Of a stretch of 64,000 bases of DNA, positions 15,297 to 23,786 are shown one piece after another. The notes under the pieces are model-generated. The model searched no databases. It was not told the origin of the DNA and worked only from the letters and a program-made list of their open reading frames with translations. The translations under genes were made by a program, and so were the position numbers. The stretch is from positions 682,001 to 746,000 of the forward strand of contig JAHCAY010000001.1 in assembly GCA_019634575.1 (NCBI GenBank), in the 5' to 3' direction. Every line of letters begins with the position of its first letter. The stretch's first letter is position 1. The DNA comes from Candidatus Didemnitutus sp. (lineage in GTDB: Bacteria; Verrucomicrobiota; Verrucomicrobiia; Opitutales; Opitutaceae).

Positions 15297-16929
15297 GACG
15301 CTTCACATTTACACCCGGGTAAGCTCGGTATCGCAGGCGCAAGATGGCACGTCGCTAGAGACCCAGCGAGGAATGGGTGAAAAGGCCGCAAAGGCGCTCG
15401 GAATGACCCCAAAGATTTGGGACGAGGGCAGCGGTTCCAGCAACGATGACAACTTCGCAGATCGCCCCATCCTGACGCAGCTTCTTTCAACCGTTGACGC
15501 TGGAAAGGCGAAACACATCTGGGTCTTCAACACCGACCGCCTAGCACGAACTCAAGCGGCATGGAGTCTAATCCGCCTGAAACTGGTGGCCCAGAACGTG
15601 ACCCTGTGGACCACCAGCGGAGAATTCGATATGTCGGACCCGACCGACAAATTGATACTCGGCGTGCTCTCTGAGATTAGCGCATACGACAACGCGCTCC
15701 GAACAGAACGTAGTCGGCTTGGGAAGCTGAACAGAATCCGCCAAGGTTATTGGATGGGAGGTCCTCCTCCCTACGGCTACACGGTCCAAAACAAACGTTT
15801 GGTTCCCGACAAGGACGAAGCGCAGTGGGTGAAGTTTATCTTTGAAAGCTACCGCGACGGTAAGACGGTAAACGAGATCAGGAAGAAATTGCTGCAAAAC
15901 GGCGTCGCGACACGCCGGAGAAAGACAGTTTGGAGTTCGGCTTCCATCGAAGCTTTGCTGACCAATACCCACTACTCGGGGCACTACGTCGTCACCGACA
16001 AAAAATCGGGCGAGGTGATTTCTTCAACCTGTGATCCGATCCTACCGATATCTCTCACGCAGGCGGTTGCCGAGGCGAAAAAAAAGCGCTCGGTCCATCG
16101 GGTCAAAGAGAGCAGTCAAAAGCATTTTTATCTGCTCCGCGGCTTACTTTTCTGCGGGCATTGTGGATGCCAACTTAGCGGGCGGACCTACGCCAAACAG
16201 TATCGCTCGGTCTATTACTGCCCGAGGCGGGAGCGGAATCATGCAAACCTCGATCCCACTCAGGCTCGAAAATGCTCGAACGGTCGTTACCTCAAAATTG
16301 CGGAGACCGATGACCTAATTTGGAAGACAGTCATGGACGTCTTAAGCACGTCGGAGCTGTTCAAGTCCCACTTCAAAGAGAAGATTTTCACCGAGAAACA
16401 ATCCTACGGTGAGCGAATGCGTGAGGCAAATCGCTTGGAAAAGAAGCTGCGCGGGATTGATCGTGAAATCGAGGGCTACGCCACAGCCATCCTGGCTGTC
16501 CAATCTGGGGACACGGCCAGCCAGAAATCACCCGAAGAGGTTGCCAAAATCGTCCATGACATCACTGGATTGAAACTGGGCTTAGAGGCGGATCGGTCAA
16601 AACTCATCGCTGAGATTCAGGCCAAGAGAGCCCAAGTTAAGTGGGTTAATTGGTTGACCGAATACAGCGAAGACCTCGCAAAAAAGCGTGACCTCAAAGG
16701 TGAAGAGCGGCGGAAGGTTCTAGACGGCGTCATCAAGACGATTTCTGTCACAACCGTCGATACCCGCCGCCATCGCTTGACGATCACGTTCAAGCAGCCG
16801 TATCACGGAGCGAAATTCCATTACCTTGACCCCAAGGTTCGTTCCAAGGGCGGCGCGATAACCGGCGGGACCGAGACGGTGGACATACCTGTAGACGAAG
16901 ATGACGCTAAAAAAAACACCTCAGCTTAA
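15289..16929 (+). CDS. Large serine recombinase (integrase of the glmS element)
   Basis: A 546-residue protein starting at TTG 15289 inside the tyrosine recombinase gene. The resolvase domain (1-140) shows LHIYTRVSSVSQ with nucleophile Ser12 and FNTDRLARTQ. The 'Recombinase' domain follows (GYWMGGPPPYGYTVQNKRL and onward), then a zinc ribbon (LLFCGHCGCQLSGRTY with later CP and KC cysteines) and a coiled coil at about 370-450. This is the architecture of phage-type large serine integrases. It ends 18 nt before the P arm of attR, the usual place for such an integrase. Near the end, at 16911-16917, lies an A-AAA-AAC heptamer in frame; a -1 shift there leaves the frame open through attR into trpE. 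No terminator separates it from trpE. Confidence 0.93.
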   Translation: MSETLHIYTRVSSVSQAQDGTSLETQRGMGEKAAKALGMTPKIWDEGSGSSNDDNFADRPILTQLLSTVDAGKAKHIWVFNTDRLARTQAAWSLIRLKLVAQNVTLWTTSGEFDMSDPTDKLILGVLSEISAYDNALRTERSRLGKLNRIRQGYWMGGPPPYGYTVQNKRLVPDKDEAQWVKFIFESYRDGKTVNEIRKKLLQNGVATRRRKTVWSSASIEALLTNTHYSGHYVVTDKKSGEVISSTCDPILPISLTQAVAEAKKKRSVHRVKESSQKHFYLLRGLLFCGHCGCQLSGRTYAKQYRSVYYCPRRERNHANLDPTQARKCSNGRYLKIAETDDLIWKTVMDVLSTSELFKSHFKEKIFTEKQSYGERMREANRLEKKLRGIDREIEGYATAILAVQSGDTASQKSPEEVAKIVHDITGLKLGLEADRSKLIAEIQAKRAQVKWVNWLTEYSEDLAKKRDLKGEERRKVLDGVIKTISVTTVDTRRHRLTITFKQPYHGAKFHYLDPKVRSKGGAITGGTETVDIPVDEDDAKKNTSA

Positions 16930-16946
16930 TTGCCTCGGAGGGCATA

Positions 16947-16971
16947 TGTTACAGGGAAACTACTCCACTAC
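16947..16971. other. attR: P arm and AC core of the integrative element
   Basis: The 23-bp arm 16947-16969 is the inverted partner of 9558-9580, followed by the AC core (16970-16971). Then come host bases that encode the displaced GlmS end (acc gtc gag tga at 16970-16981). Confidence 0.85.
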
Positions 16972-16985
16972 CGTCGAGTGAAGTG

Positions 16986-18419
16986 ATGCGCGTCGCCCCT
17001 CCCCGCTCCGAATTCCTCGCGCTCAGCGCGCGCGGCAACGTCATCCCGGTCACCGCCGAATTGCTCGCTGATCTCGAGACCCCGGTCTCGGCCTTCGCGA
17101 AGCTGCGCGCCAAAGGCCCGGCCTTCCTCCTCGAATCCGTCGAGGGCGGCGAACACCTCTCGCGCTACAGTTTCGTCGGCTGCAATCCCCGCAAGATCAT
17201 CTCCGCCCGGGCCGGCGACGGCGATCCGCTGCAGGAACTCGAACGCGAGATGAAGCAATACCGCCCCGTCGAATTGCCGGGGCTGCCGCCGTTCACCGGC
17301 GGCGCGGTCGGCTACCTCGGCTACGAGTTCATCCACGGCGTCGAACGCACGGTGCCGCTGGCGGCGCGCGACGAGCTCGGCGTGCCGATGATGTGGTTCA
17401 TGCTCTGCGACTCGCTGGTCGTGTTCGACCGCGCGCGCCAGACGCTGCGCTTGATCGTCAACGCCCACATCGCGGCCGATGCGGGAGCCGCCTATGACGC
17501 CGCAGTGGCGGAAATCGAACGCCTGCGCGCGGTCTTGCGCGCCCCCTGCCCGATCGCTCCGGCTGAATTCGGCGAGGCCGACCACATCACCGTTCCGCCC
17601 GGCAATCACTCGCAGGCCAGCTTCGAGAAGATGGTCGAGGATTCGAAGGAGTTCATCCGCGCCGGCGATATCTTCCAGATCGTGCTCTCGCAGCGCTTCA
17701 CCCGCGCATTCAGCAAGACCCCGCTCGATCTCTACCGCGCGCTCCGCACGGTCAATCCCTCGCCCTACATGTTCATCCTCGAGACGGGCGAGTTCTCGCT
17801 CGTCGGTGCGTCTCCCGAGGTCCACGTCCGCCTCACCGGGCGCCACGCCGAGATCCGCCCGATCGCCGGCACTCGCCCGCGCGGCAAAACGCCAGAGGAG
17901 GACGCCGCGCTCGAAAAGGACCTGCTCGCCGACGAAAAGGAGAAGGCCGAGCACCTCATGCTGGTCGACCTCGCGCGCAACGATTTCGGCCGCGTCTGCA
18001 GTTACGGCAGCGTGAAGGTGCCCGAGTTCATGACCATCGAACGCTACTCCCACGTGATGCACATCGTGTCACAGGTGGAGGGACAACTTGCGCCAGAACG
18101 CTCCGCCTTCGACCTCATGCGGGCAACTTTCCCGGCTGGCACGGTCAGCGGCGCGCCGAAAGTCCGCGCCATGCAGTTGATCGCCCAATTTGAAGGCACC
18201 CAACGCGGCACCTACGCCGGCGCCCTCGGCTATTTCAGTTACAACGGCAACCTGGATTCCTGCATAACCCTCCGCACGGCACTGCTTAAGGATGGGCAAG
18301 TGCACGTCCAAGCCGGTGCCGGCCTCGTGGCCGATTCTGTGCCCTCGACCGAGTATCAGGAGACGATCAACAAGGCCTCGGCCCTCTTCAAGGCCATCGC
18401 CTTGGCCGAAAAAATCTAG
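16986..18419 (+). CDS. trpE: Anthranilate synthase component I
   Basis: A 477-residue chorismate-utilising enzyme. With glutamine or ammonia it converts chorismate to anthranilate, the first step of tryptophan synthesis. The N-terminal domain carries FLLESVEGGEHLSRYSFVG, the region of the tryptophan feedback site in relatives. The catalytic domain has FQIVLSQRF, IRPIAGTRPRGKT, HLMLVDLARNDFGRVC and FPAGTVSGAPKVRAM. ATG at 16986 is chosen over GTG at 16983. The displaced glmS stop is four bases upstream, so glmS-trpE was an ancestral operon now split by the element. Transcription may come through the recombinase genes. No trpG is visible here. Confidence 0.97.
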   Translation: MRVAPPRSEFLALSARGNVIPVTAELLADLETPVSAFAKLRAKGPAFLLESVEGGEHLSRYSFVGCNPRKIISARAGDGDPLQELEREMKQYRPVELPGLPPFTGGAVGYLGYEFIHGVERTVPLAARDELGVPMMWFMLCDSLVVFDRARQTLRLIVNAHIAADAGAAYDAAVAEIERLRAVLRAPCPIAPAEFGEADHITVPPGNHSQASFEKMVEDSKEFIRAGDIFQIVLSQRFTRAFSKTPLDLYRALRTVNPSPYMFILETGEFSLVGASPEVHVRLTGRHAEIRPIAGTRPRGKTPEEDAALEKDLLADEKEKAEHLMLVDLARNDFGRVCSYGSVKVPEFMTIERYSHVMHIVSQVEGQLAPERSAFDLMRATFPAGTVSGAPKVRAMQLIAQFEGTQRGTYAGALGYFSYNGNLDSCITLRTALLKDGQVHVQAGAGLVADSVPSTEYQETINKASALFKAIALAEKI

Positions 18420-18524
18420 TCGGAGCGCGTCCGAGCGGCACAGACACCCGTATTTCGGGTCAAACAGCCACGCTGGGAATTTCCACGCGGGGTCCGGCAT
18501 CTAATGTGCAGGACACCGGTTGAA

Positions 18525-19646
18525 ATGACCACTGTGTCTCAATCCATCCACGCCATGCCTCATCGCAAAAAGCTCCTCCCCGCTGCGCCGGCTGTCGGAG
18601 AAACCGCCTCAGTGCGCGTTCAGACTGTTTCAATCCCGTCCGTCGACGAAGGTCTGACGGTCCGTCCCGAAATCAAACCCGCGCCGACGGCGGCCCAGTC
18701 CGAGTTCGACAAAGCCTCCCCCGTCGACCGTCGCGACGAACGCTCGAATCTCCAACTCTACCTCAACGAAATCCGTCAGACGCCGCTCCTGACCATCGAG
18801 GAGGAGATCAAGCTCGCCGCCCGCATCAAGCGCGGCGACAAATCCGCCCGCGACCACATGATCAAGGCGAACCTCCGCCTCGTCGTGAAAATCGCCTACG
18901 ACTACAAGGACATGGGCCTGCCGCTCATGGACCTCATTTCCGAAGGCAATCTCGGCCTCATCAAGGCCGTCGAGCGCTTCGATCCCGCCAAGGGCGGCAA
19001 GCTCTCCACTTACGCCGCCTGGTGGATCAAGCAGTCCATGAAGCGCGCCTTGGCCAACCAGTCCAAGACGATCCGCCTCCCCGTCCACCTCGTCGACAAG
19101 ATCGCCCGCATGCGCCGCACCATCGCCGCGCTCACCGACGAGTTCGGTCGCGAGCCTACGAACGAGGAGATCGCTTACGAGATGCAGATGCCGATCAACA
19201 AGATCGCCCTGCTCAAGACCGTCAGCGTGCGCCCGGCCTCGCTCGATGCGCCCGTCGGCGAAGACAGCGACTCCGCCACGCTCGGCGACCTCGTCGGCGA
19301 CGAAAGCACGATCGCGCCCGACGCCGACCTCGGCGAACGCAACCTCCGCGAAAATCTCCGCGCCATGGTCGACTCCCTGGAACCGCGCGAGGCCGAGATC
19401 ATCCGGCTCCGCTTCGGTCTCGACGGAAAGGACGAGCTCACGCTCGAGGAAGTCGGCAAAAAGTTCAAAGTCACCCGCGAGCGCATCCGCCAGCTCGAGT
19501 ATCTCGCGCTCTCCAAGATCCGCCGCCAGATGGCCAAGCACGACAAGCAGCGCACCGCCGACGAGATCGATCAGGAAACCCGCGCCGAGGAACGTGCCCA
19601 AACCATCCGCGACTACCTCGCCCGCAACGGCAAGACCAACGACTGA
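18525..19646 (+). CDS. RNA polymerase sigma-70 factor, primary (RpoD/SigA) type
   Basis: About 373 residues from the ATG at 18525; ATGs at 18504 and 18555 are possible alternatives. Region 1.2 is NLQLYLNEIRQTPLLTIEEE, region 2 is HMIKANLRLVVKIAYDYKDMGLPLMDLISEGNLGLIKAVERFDP followed by LSTYAAWWIKQSMKRALANQ, and regions 3 and 4 end in LTLEEVGKKFKVTRERIRQLE. This is a group 1 or group 2 factor. It lacks the long N-terminal region of the E. coli protein and may be one of several RpoD/RpoS-like factors in the genome, so no gene symbol is given. It is followed by a strong terminator. Confidence 0.93.
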   Translation: MTTVSQSIHAMPHRKKLLPAAPAVGETASVRVQTVSIPSVDEGLTVRPEIKPAPTAAQSEFDKASPVDRRDERSNLQLYLNEIRQTPLLTIEEEIKLAARIKRGDKSARDHMIKANLRLVVKIAYDYKDMGLPLMDLISEGNLGLIKAVERFDPAKGGKLSTYAAWWIKQSMKRALANQSKTIRLPVHLVDKIARMRRTIAALTDEFGREPTNEEIAYEMQMPINKIALLKTVSVRPASLDAPVGEDSDSATLGDLVGDESTIAPDADLGERNLRENLRAMVDSLEPREAEIIRLRFGLDGKDELTLEEVGKKFKVTRERIRQLEYLALSKIRRQMAKHDKQRTADEIDQETRAEERAQTIRDYLARNGKTND

Positions 19647-19675
19647 CGGATAACCGCACCACTCCCGCTGCTGCA

Positions 19676-19705
19676 GGCGCCTCCCCAAACGGAGGCGCCT
19701 TTTTT
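19676..19705 (+). terminator. Rho-independent terminator after the sigma factor gene
   Basis: GGCGCCTCC (19676-19684) pairs perfectly with GGAGGCGCC (19691-19699) around a six-base loop, followed by six Ts. Confidence 0.95.
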
Positions 19706-19869
19706 GCGCGCGGTTTGCCGAAACACCGCAGTCAAGCAGCGCGCCAGCCGCGAAACCCGCGGCGCACAGCACAATTTTCCGACGATTTCGGCCGTATCCC
19801 GCTGCGTGATGAGGTATTTGCCTAAAGTCCAACGCATCAAAGACGAAGAACAGTGAAGACCAGCCCCCG

Positions 19870-21582
19870 ATGGTGACCGAACTCGCCGCACGAACTTTGG
19901 ATCGCGCTTCCGCTGCTTTGCAGACGACGCGCATCGCCTGCTTGCCCGAAATCGTCAAGTTGCTGAACACACTCTCCGGCAACACCGACGAGGTCTCCGT
20001 CATGGAGCTGGCCGAGGTGATCCAAAACGATCCCATCGTGATGTCCAAGGTGATCGCCGCGGCGAACACCTACTACTACAACCCCAACGCTGTCGCCGTT
20101 TCCAACGTCATCCAGGCGATCCACGTGATCGGATTCGAACGCATCCGCTCCGTCGCGATGTCGCTGATGATGGCGGAACAGGCCGCCCGCGGCCAAACCG
20201 CCGAAGAGCAGCGCGTCATCACAGTCCAAGCACTCACCGCTGGCTGCCTCGCGCAATCGATGGCCGCCAAACGCAGCCTGCTCGACAAGGACCGCGCCTT
20301 CGTCTGCGGCTGTATGCGCAGCTTCGGCCATATCGTGATGGCGAGTTGCATGTTCGACGATTACAAGCAGGCACAGCAGCAGGACGGATCGGAGGATGAG
20401 AACTACCGTCGCGTCTTCGGCCTGACTCCGCTCGAACTCGGCTACCAATTGCTGCAAGCCGCGAACCTGCCCGAGGAAATTCTCGTCACGCTCCGCTCGC
20501 TCCCGTCGGAGGCGCTTGCGGCCCTCGAGCAGCGACCGGACGAACAGATGCTCGCCGTCTGCGAATGCGCCGATCGTCTCGCCGATCTTGCGTGCGACCC
20601 CCAAATACCTATCGAGGAATTTGCCAACCGCTCTGCCGAGCTGGTCCGGCATTTCGGCAACGCACTCCCGGATCTCGGCGACGAGCTGCACGGTTTGATG
20701 CAAGCGGCCACGCACCAGCTCGACTACATCGTGCGCACCTTCCGCCTGCGCAATCTGCCCACGCGGACGATCTCGCGACTGCGCTCGTGCCGCAACTCGA
20801 TCGATCCGGAGCGTATCGCCGCTCAACAGGCGCAAGCCGCCGCCGCCGCCGCCGCGCCGGCGGCCGCAGCTGCACCGACCGCTCCGCCGTTCGAAAGCGC
20901 CAACGTTTCCACTGCGCCCCCGATCTCGACGGCGCCCGCCACCGCGACTCCATCCACCGAGCGCACCCCGCAGTCGGCGAACCCGAGCATGGCCTCGCCC
21001 CCCGCGCCTCGCCCTGTCGCGGCACCTGAGCCTTCGCTCGCCGCGTTGAAACTCCCTGACTACGACTGGCAGGCGAGCATCAAGCTGCTGGCCGGTCGCC
21101 TAGCCGAGCCGGGCATGACCCGCGCGAAATTGCGCGAGACGATGCTCGCCGTCATCTGCGCCGGCCTCGGTTCGACGGAATCCCTGCTGTTCCTGCACCG
21201 ACCGAAGCACACCGGCTTCCCGCTGAGCGAGGGCTTCGGGCAATTCCACGAACGACTCGCGCGCAGCGGAACTCCGCCCCTGCTCCACCGCGGCGACCGG
21301 ACCGTGTTCGGCGTCTGCCTACAGCGCAACGAAAACGTCAACATCCACCACGCGCACGATCCCAAGATCGCGACCTACCTCCCCGCGTGGTTCAAAGGAC
21401 AGGCTGAACTCGGCGCCTTCGTGCTCTTCCCGTTCACCGACGCGGTGCACCCGCAAGGTGTGCTGCTCATCGGCTGGCCCGATGCGTGCCAAATCACTCT
21501 GCCTTCGTATCACGTGCATGCGATCCGCACGACAATCGCGTTCGTCTGCAAGGCGCAGCAGCGCTTCCATTCCGACGCTTAG
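19870..21582 (+). CDS. HDOD-domain signalling protein with C-terminal GAF-like region
   Basis: A 570-residue cytoplasmic protein. Residues about 20-220 form an HDOD domain, an inactive relative of HD phosphohydrolases found in signalling proteins: LPEIVKLLNTLS, VIQNDPIVMSKVIAAANTYYY, IQAIHVIGFERIRSVAMSL and CGCMRSFGHIVM. A long Ala/Pro/Thr-rich linker (about 318-390) joins it to a C-terminal domain of about 180 residues resembling a GAF fold (LRETMLAVICAGLGSTESLLFLHRP; FVLFPFTDAVHPQGVLLIGW). HDOD proteins often take part in two-component or cyclic-di-GMP networks, but no partner is encoded beside it. It lies alone between terminators. Confidence 0.85.
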   Translation: MVTELAARTLDRASAALQTTRIACLPEIVKLLNTLSGNTDEVSVMELAEVIQNDPIVMSKVIAAANTYYYNPNAVAVSNVIQAIHVIGFERIRSVAMSLMMAEQAARGQTAEEQRVITVQALTAGCLAQSMAAKRSLLDKDRAFVCGCMRSFGHIVMASCMFDDYKQAQQQDGSEDENYRRVFGLTPLELGYQLLQAANLPEEILVTLRSLPSEALAALEQRPDEQMLAVCECADRLADLACDPQIPIEEFANRSAELVRHFGNALPDLGDELHGLMQAATHQLDYIVRTFRLRNLPTRTISRLRSCRNSIDPERIAAQQAQAAAAAAAPAAAAAPTAPPFESANVSTAPPISTAPATATPSTERTPQSANPSMASPPAPRPVAAPEPSLAALKLPDYDWQASIKLLAGRLAEPGMTRAKLRETMLAVICAGLGSTESLLFLHRPKHTGFPLSEGFGQFHERLARSGTPPLLHRGDRTVFGVCLQRNENVNIHHAHDPKIATYLPAWFKGQAELGAFVLFPFTDAVHPQGVLLIGWPDACQITLPSYHVHAIRTTIAFVCKAQQRFHSDA

Positions 21583-21851
21583 GGCGGTCGCAGTGACTCC
21601 GTAGCCGCGACACCAGCGAATGGAAACGCCAACCGCTCGCTGGCGCTCGCGGCCACCGGGATTTCCGGCGGCGGCGTTGATTCTCGAAAACACGATCGGG
21701 CTGCTCCGTTCGGTCGTCGCTGGCACTCGGGATACGCAAGGTGTGTCAGGCAACCCCGCTCGGCGATCGCGGGCTGTCTTGCAAGTGCACCTACGGATCG
21801 ACGCGGCGCGGGAGGGCCGTGGAGGACAATCCGGGTAATTTTCCGGCCCCC
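21583..21851. other. Intergenic region between the HDOD gene and the rpsA terminator
   Basis: About 270 nt between two convergent transcripts. Small open frames exist on the plus strand, but none has a ribosome site or recognisable sequence. I see no RNA gene or repeat here. Confidence 0.5.
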
Positions 21852-21881
21852 AAAAAAGGCGCCCGCGTTGCTGCGGGCGCC
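21852..21881 (-). terminator. Rho-independent terminator of rpsA
   Basis: On the minus strand a perfect 9-bp GGCGCCCGC stem (21858-21866 with 21873-21881) is followed by a six-U tract (21852-21857). Confidence 0.93.
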
Positions 21882-21918
21882 TTGAGAGTGTTTCGCGAGA
21901 GTCGCGAAGCGGAGGAGG

Positions 21919-23592
21919 TTATTCCTTCTTCGCGGCCTCGTCGAAGATATCGCCGAGGTTCGTGAGGTCGGAACCGCTGCTCTGCTTGGTGAACTGCTCG
22001 TAGGAAGCGGTCTCCTGCGCGAGCTGCTCGGCCGAGTAGTTGGCGGCCTTGATCGAGAGACCGATGCGGCGGCCTTCGCGGTCGATCTTCACGACGCGCG
22101 CGGTGACTTGCTGGCCGGGCTTGAGCTCGTCCTTCACCTTCTCGACGCGCTCTTCCTTGATCTGCGAGATGTGCACCATGCCGTCGATGCCGTCCTTGAG
22201 CTCCACGAAGGCGCCGAAGTTGGCGATCTTCGAGATGGTGCCCTGGACGACGTCGCCGATGCGGAAGTGCGCATCGATGTCGGTCCACGGATCGGTCATC
22301 AGCTGCTTCATGCCGAGGCTGATGCGCTGCTGGTTCGGATCGACGTCGAGCACGATGGCGTCGACTTCGTCGCCCTTCTTGAGGACTTCCGACGGGTGGT
22401 TGACCTTGCGGGTCCAGCTCATGTCGGAGACGTGCACCATGCCGTCGATGCCTTCTTCGAGTTCGATGAAGGCGCCGTAGGTGGTCATGTTGCGGACCTT
22501 GCCGCGGACGCGAGCGCCCACCGGATAGTTGTGGCGGACCATGTCCCACGGGTTGGGCTCGAGTTGGCGGAGGCCGAGCGAGATCTTCTGCTCTTCCTTC
22601 TGGATGCCGAGGACGACCGCGTCGAGCTCCTGGCCGACCTTGAGCAGTTCGGAGGGCTTGGTGATGCGCTTGGTCCAGGACATCTCGGTGATGTGGACGA
22701 GGCCTTCGACGCCCGGCTCGAGTTCGATGAACGCGCCGTAGGGGACGAGGTTGACGACCTTGCCGCGGACCTTCGCGCCGACCGGGAACTTGTGGTCGAT
22801 GTTGTCCCACGGGTTGTTCTTGGTCTGCTTGAGGCCGAGGGAAACGCGCTCTTTCTCGCGGTTGATGTCGATGACCATGACCTCGATCTCCTCGCCCTGC
22901 TTGAGCATTTCGGAGGGATGGCCGATGCGGCCCCAGGACATGTCGGTGATGTGGAGCAGGCCGTCCATGCCGTCGAGGTCGATGAACGCGCCGAAGTCGG
23001 TGATGTTCTTGACGACGCCCTTGCGGACCTGGCCGGGTTGGAGCTTCTCGAGGAGCTCGCGGCGCTTGTTGTGGCGCTGCTCTTCGATAAGCTCGCGACG
23101 GGAGAGAACGATGTTCTTCCGCTCGTGGTTAATCTTGAGGACCTTGAAGTCGTAGGTCTGGCCGAGATACTGATCGAGGTTCTTCGGCGGCTGGATGTCG
23201 ATGTGCGAGGCCGGGAGGAAGGAGTCCACGCCGATGGAGACGAGGAGGCCGCCCTTGACCTTGCCCTTCACGCGGCCCGAGACGATGGAGCCTTCGTTGC
23301 AACGCGTGAGGATGTTTTCCCAATTCTTCTTCTGCTGAGCCTTTTCGTAGGAGAGGACGGGATTGCCTTCCTTGTCCTCGAGCTTTTCGAGGAGGACTTC
23401 GATCGCGGAGCCGACTTGCAGCTCGCCGAGGTCGAAGAATTCATTGGCCGGGATGGCGCCTTCGGCTTTGCCGCCGATATCGACGATAACTTCGTTGGCG
23501 CGGATTTCGGTGATCGTGCCCGGGACCATCGTGCCTTCCTTCAACTTGTCGAAGGAGGATTGCTCGAGCAGCTGTTCCATTAACGAACTCAT
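21919..23592 (-). CDS. rpsA: 30S ribosomal protein S1
   Basis: A 557-residue protein with six S1 RNA-binding motifs in a row, each recognisable by patterns such as GTITEIRANEVIVDIGGKAEG, GVVKNITDFGAFIDLDGMDG, GKVVNLVPYGAFIELEPGVEG, GKVRNMTTYGAFIELEEGID and GTISKIANFGAFVELKDGID. This is the normal length and organisation of bacterial S1, which brings mRNA to the small subunit during initiation. The start is taken at 23592 (MSSLMEQLLEQ); a later ATG at 23580 is equally possible. The gene is monocistronic with its own terminator. The 194-nt upstream spacer should hold its promoter. Confidence 0.97.
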   Translation of the reverse strand: MSSLMEQLLEQSSFDKLKEGTMVPGTITEIRANEVIVDIGGKAEGAIPANEFFDLGELQVGSAIEVLLEKLEDKEGNPVLSYEKAQQKKNWENILTRCNEGSIVSGRVKGKVKGGLLVSIGVDSFLPASHIDIQPPKNLDQYLGQTYDFKVLKINHERKNIVLSRRELIEEQRHNKRRELLEKLQPGQVRKGVVKNITDFGAFIDLDGMDGLLHITDMSWGRIGHPSEMLKQGEEIEVMVIDINREKERVSLGLKQTKNNPWDNIDHKFPVGAKVRGKVVNLVPYGAFIELEPGVEGLVHITEMSWTKRITKPSELLKVGQELDAVVLGIQKEEQKISLGLRQLEPNPWDMVRHNYPVGARVRGKVRNMTTYGAFIELEEGIDGMVHVSDMSWTRKVNHPSEVLKKGDEVDAIVLDVDPNQQRISLGMKQLMTDPWTDIDAHFRIGDVVQGTISKIANFGAFVELKDGIDGMVHISQIKEERVEKVKDELKPGQQVTARVVKIDREGRRIGLSIKAANYSAEQLAQETASYEQFTKQSSGSDLTNLGDIFDEAAKKE

Positions 23593-23786
23593 TTGACTGT
23601 GTGCCGAAGACGCACGTCGCACTCCGACGCCGCACGCCTTCCAAGCGGTGGACCCTTGCGGATCCGTGGGTTGATTGTTTCTGGCTAAGGCCGGTGGGAG
23701 TGCCGCGGCAGCACCGGCTGTGACGAAGAACGCCGCGAAAGGGGACGAAAGTCCCGAAAGCTCCCCCGCCCCGCAAGCGGAAAAAT

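Larger units (their letters stand above)
9556..16971. mobile_element. Compact integrative element in the 3' end of glmS (serine-integrase type, about 7.4 kb)
   Basis: The element is delimited by a 23-bp inverted repeat, 9558-9580 and 16947-16969, identical at 20 of 23 positions (shared blocks AGTGGAGT, TTTCCCT and TAACA). A TAC trinucleotide is shared just outside or at the edge of each repeat (9555-9557 and 16969-16971). Joining the ends gives 23 bp, AC, 23 bp, the symmetric form expected of a serine-integrase attP. Joining the outer flanks gives gtt acc gtc gag tga, restoring the GlmS terminus VTVE-stop, with trpE four bases on. The cargo has visibly lower GC than the flanks and includes two recombinases, an HUH Rep-like protein, DNA-binding regulators and a PIN protein. 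No Tn7-type tnsABCD genes are present. Confidence 0.9.

Noticed and set aside
9568..16970. Tn7-like transposon at glmS
   Set aside because: The position fits attTn7 use, but no tnsA, tnsB, tnsC or tnsD-like gene is present. The ends form a serine-integrase attP instead of multiple Tn7 end-binding sites.
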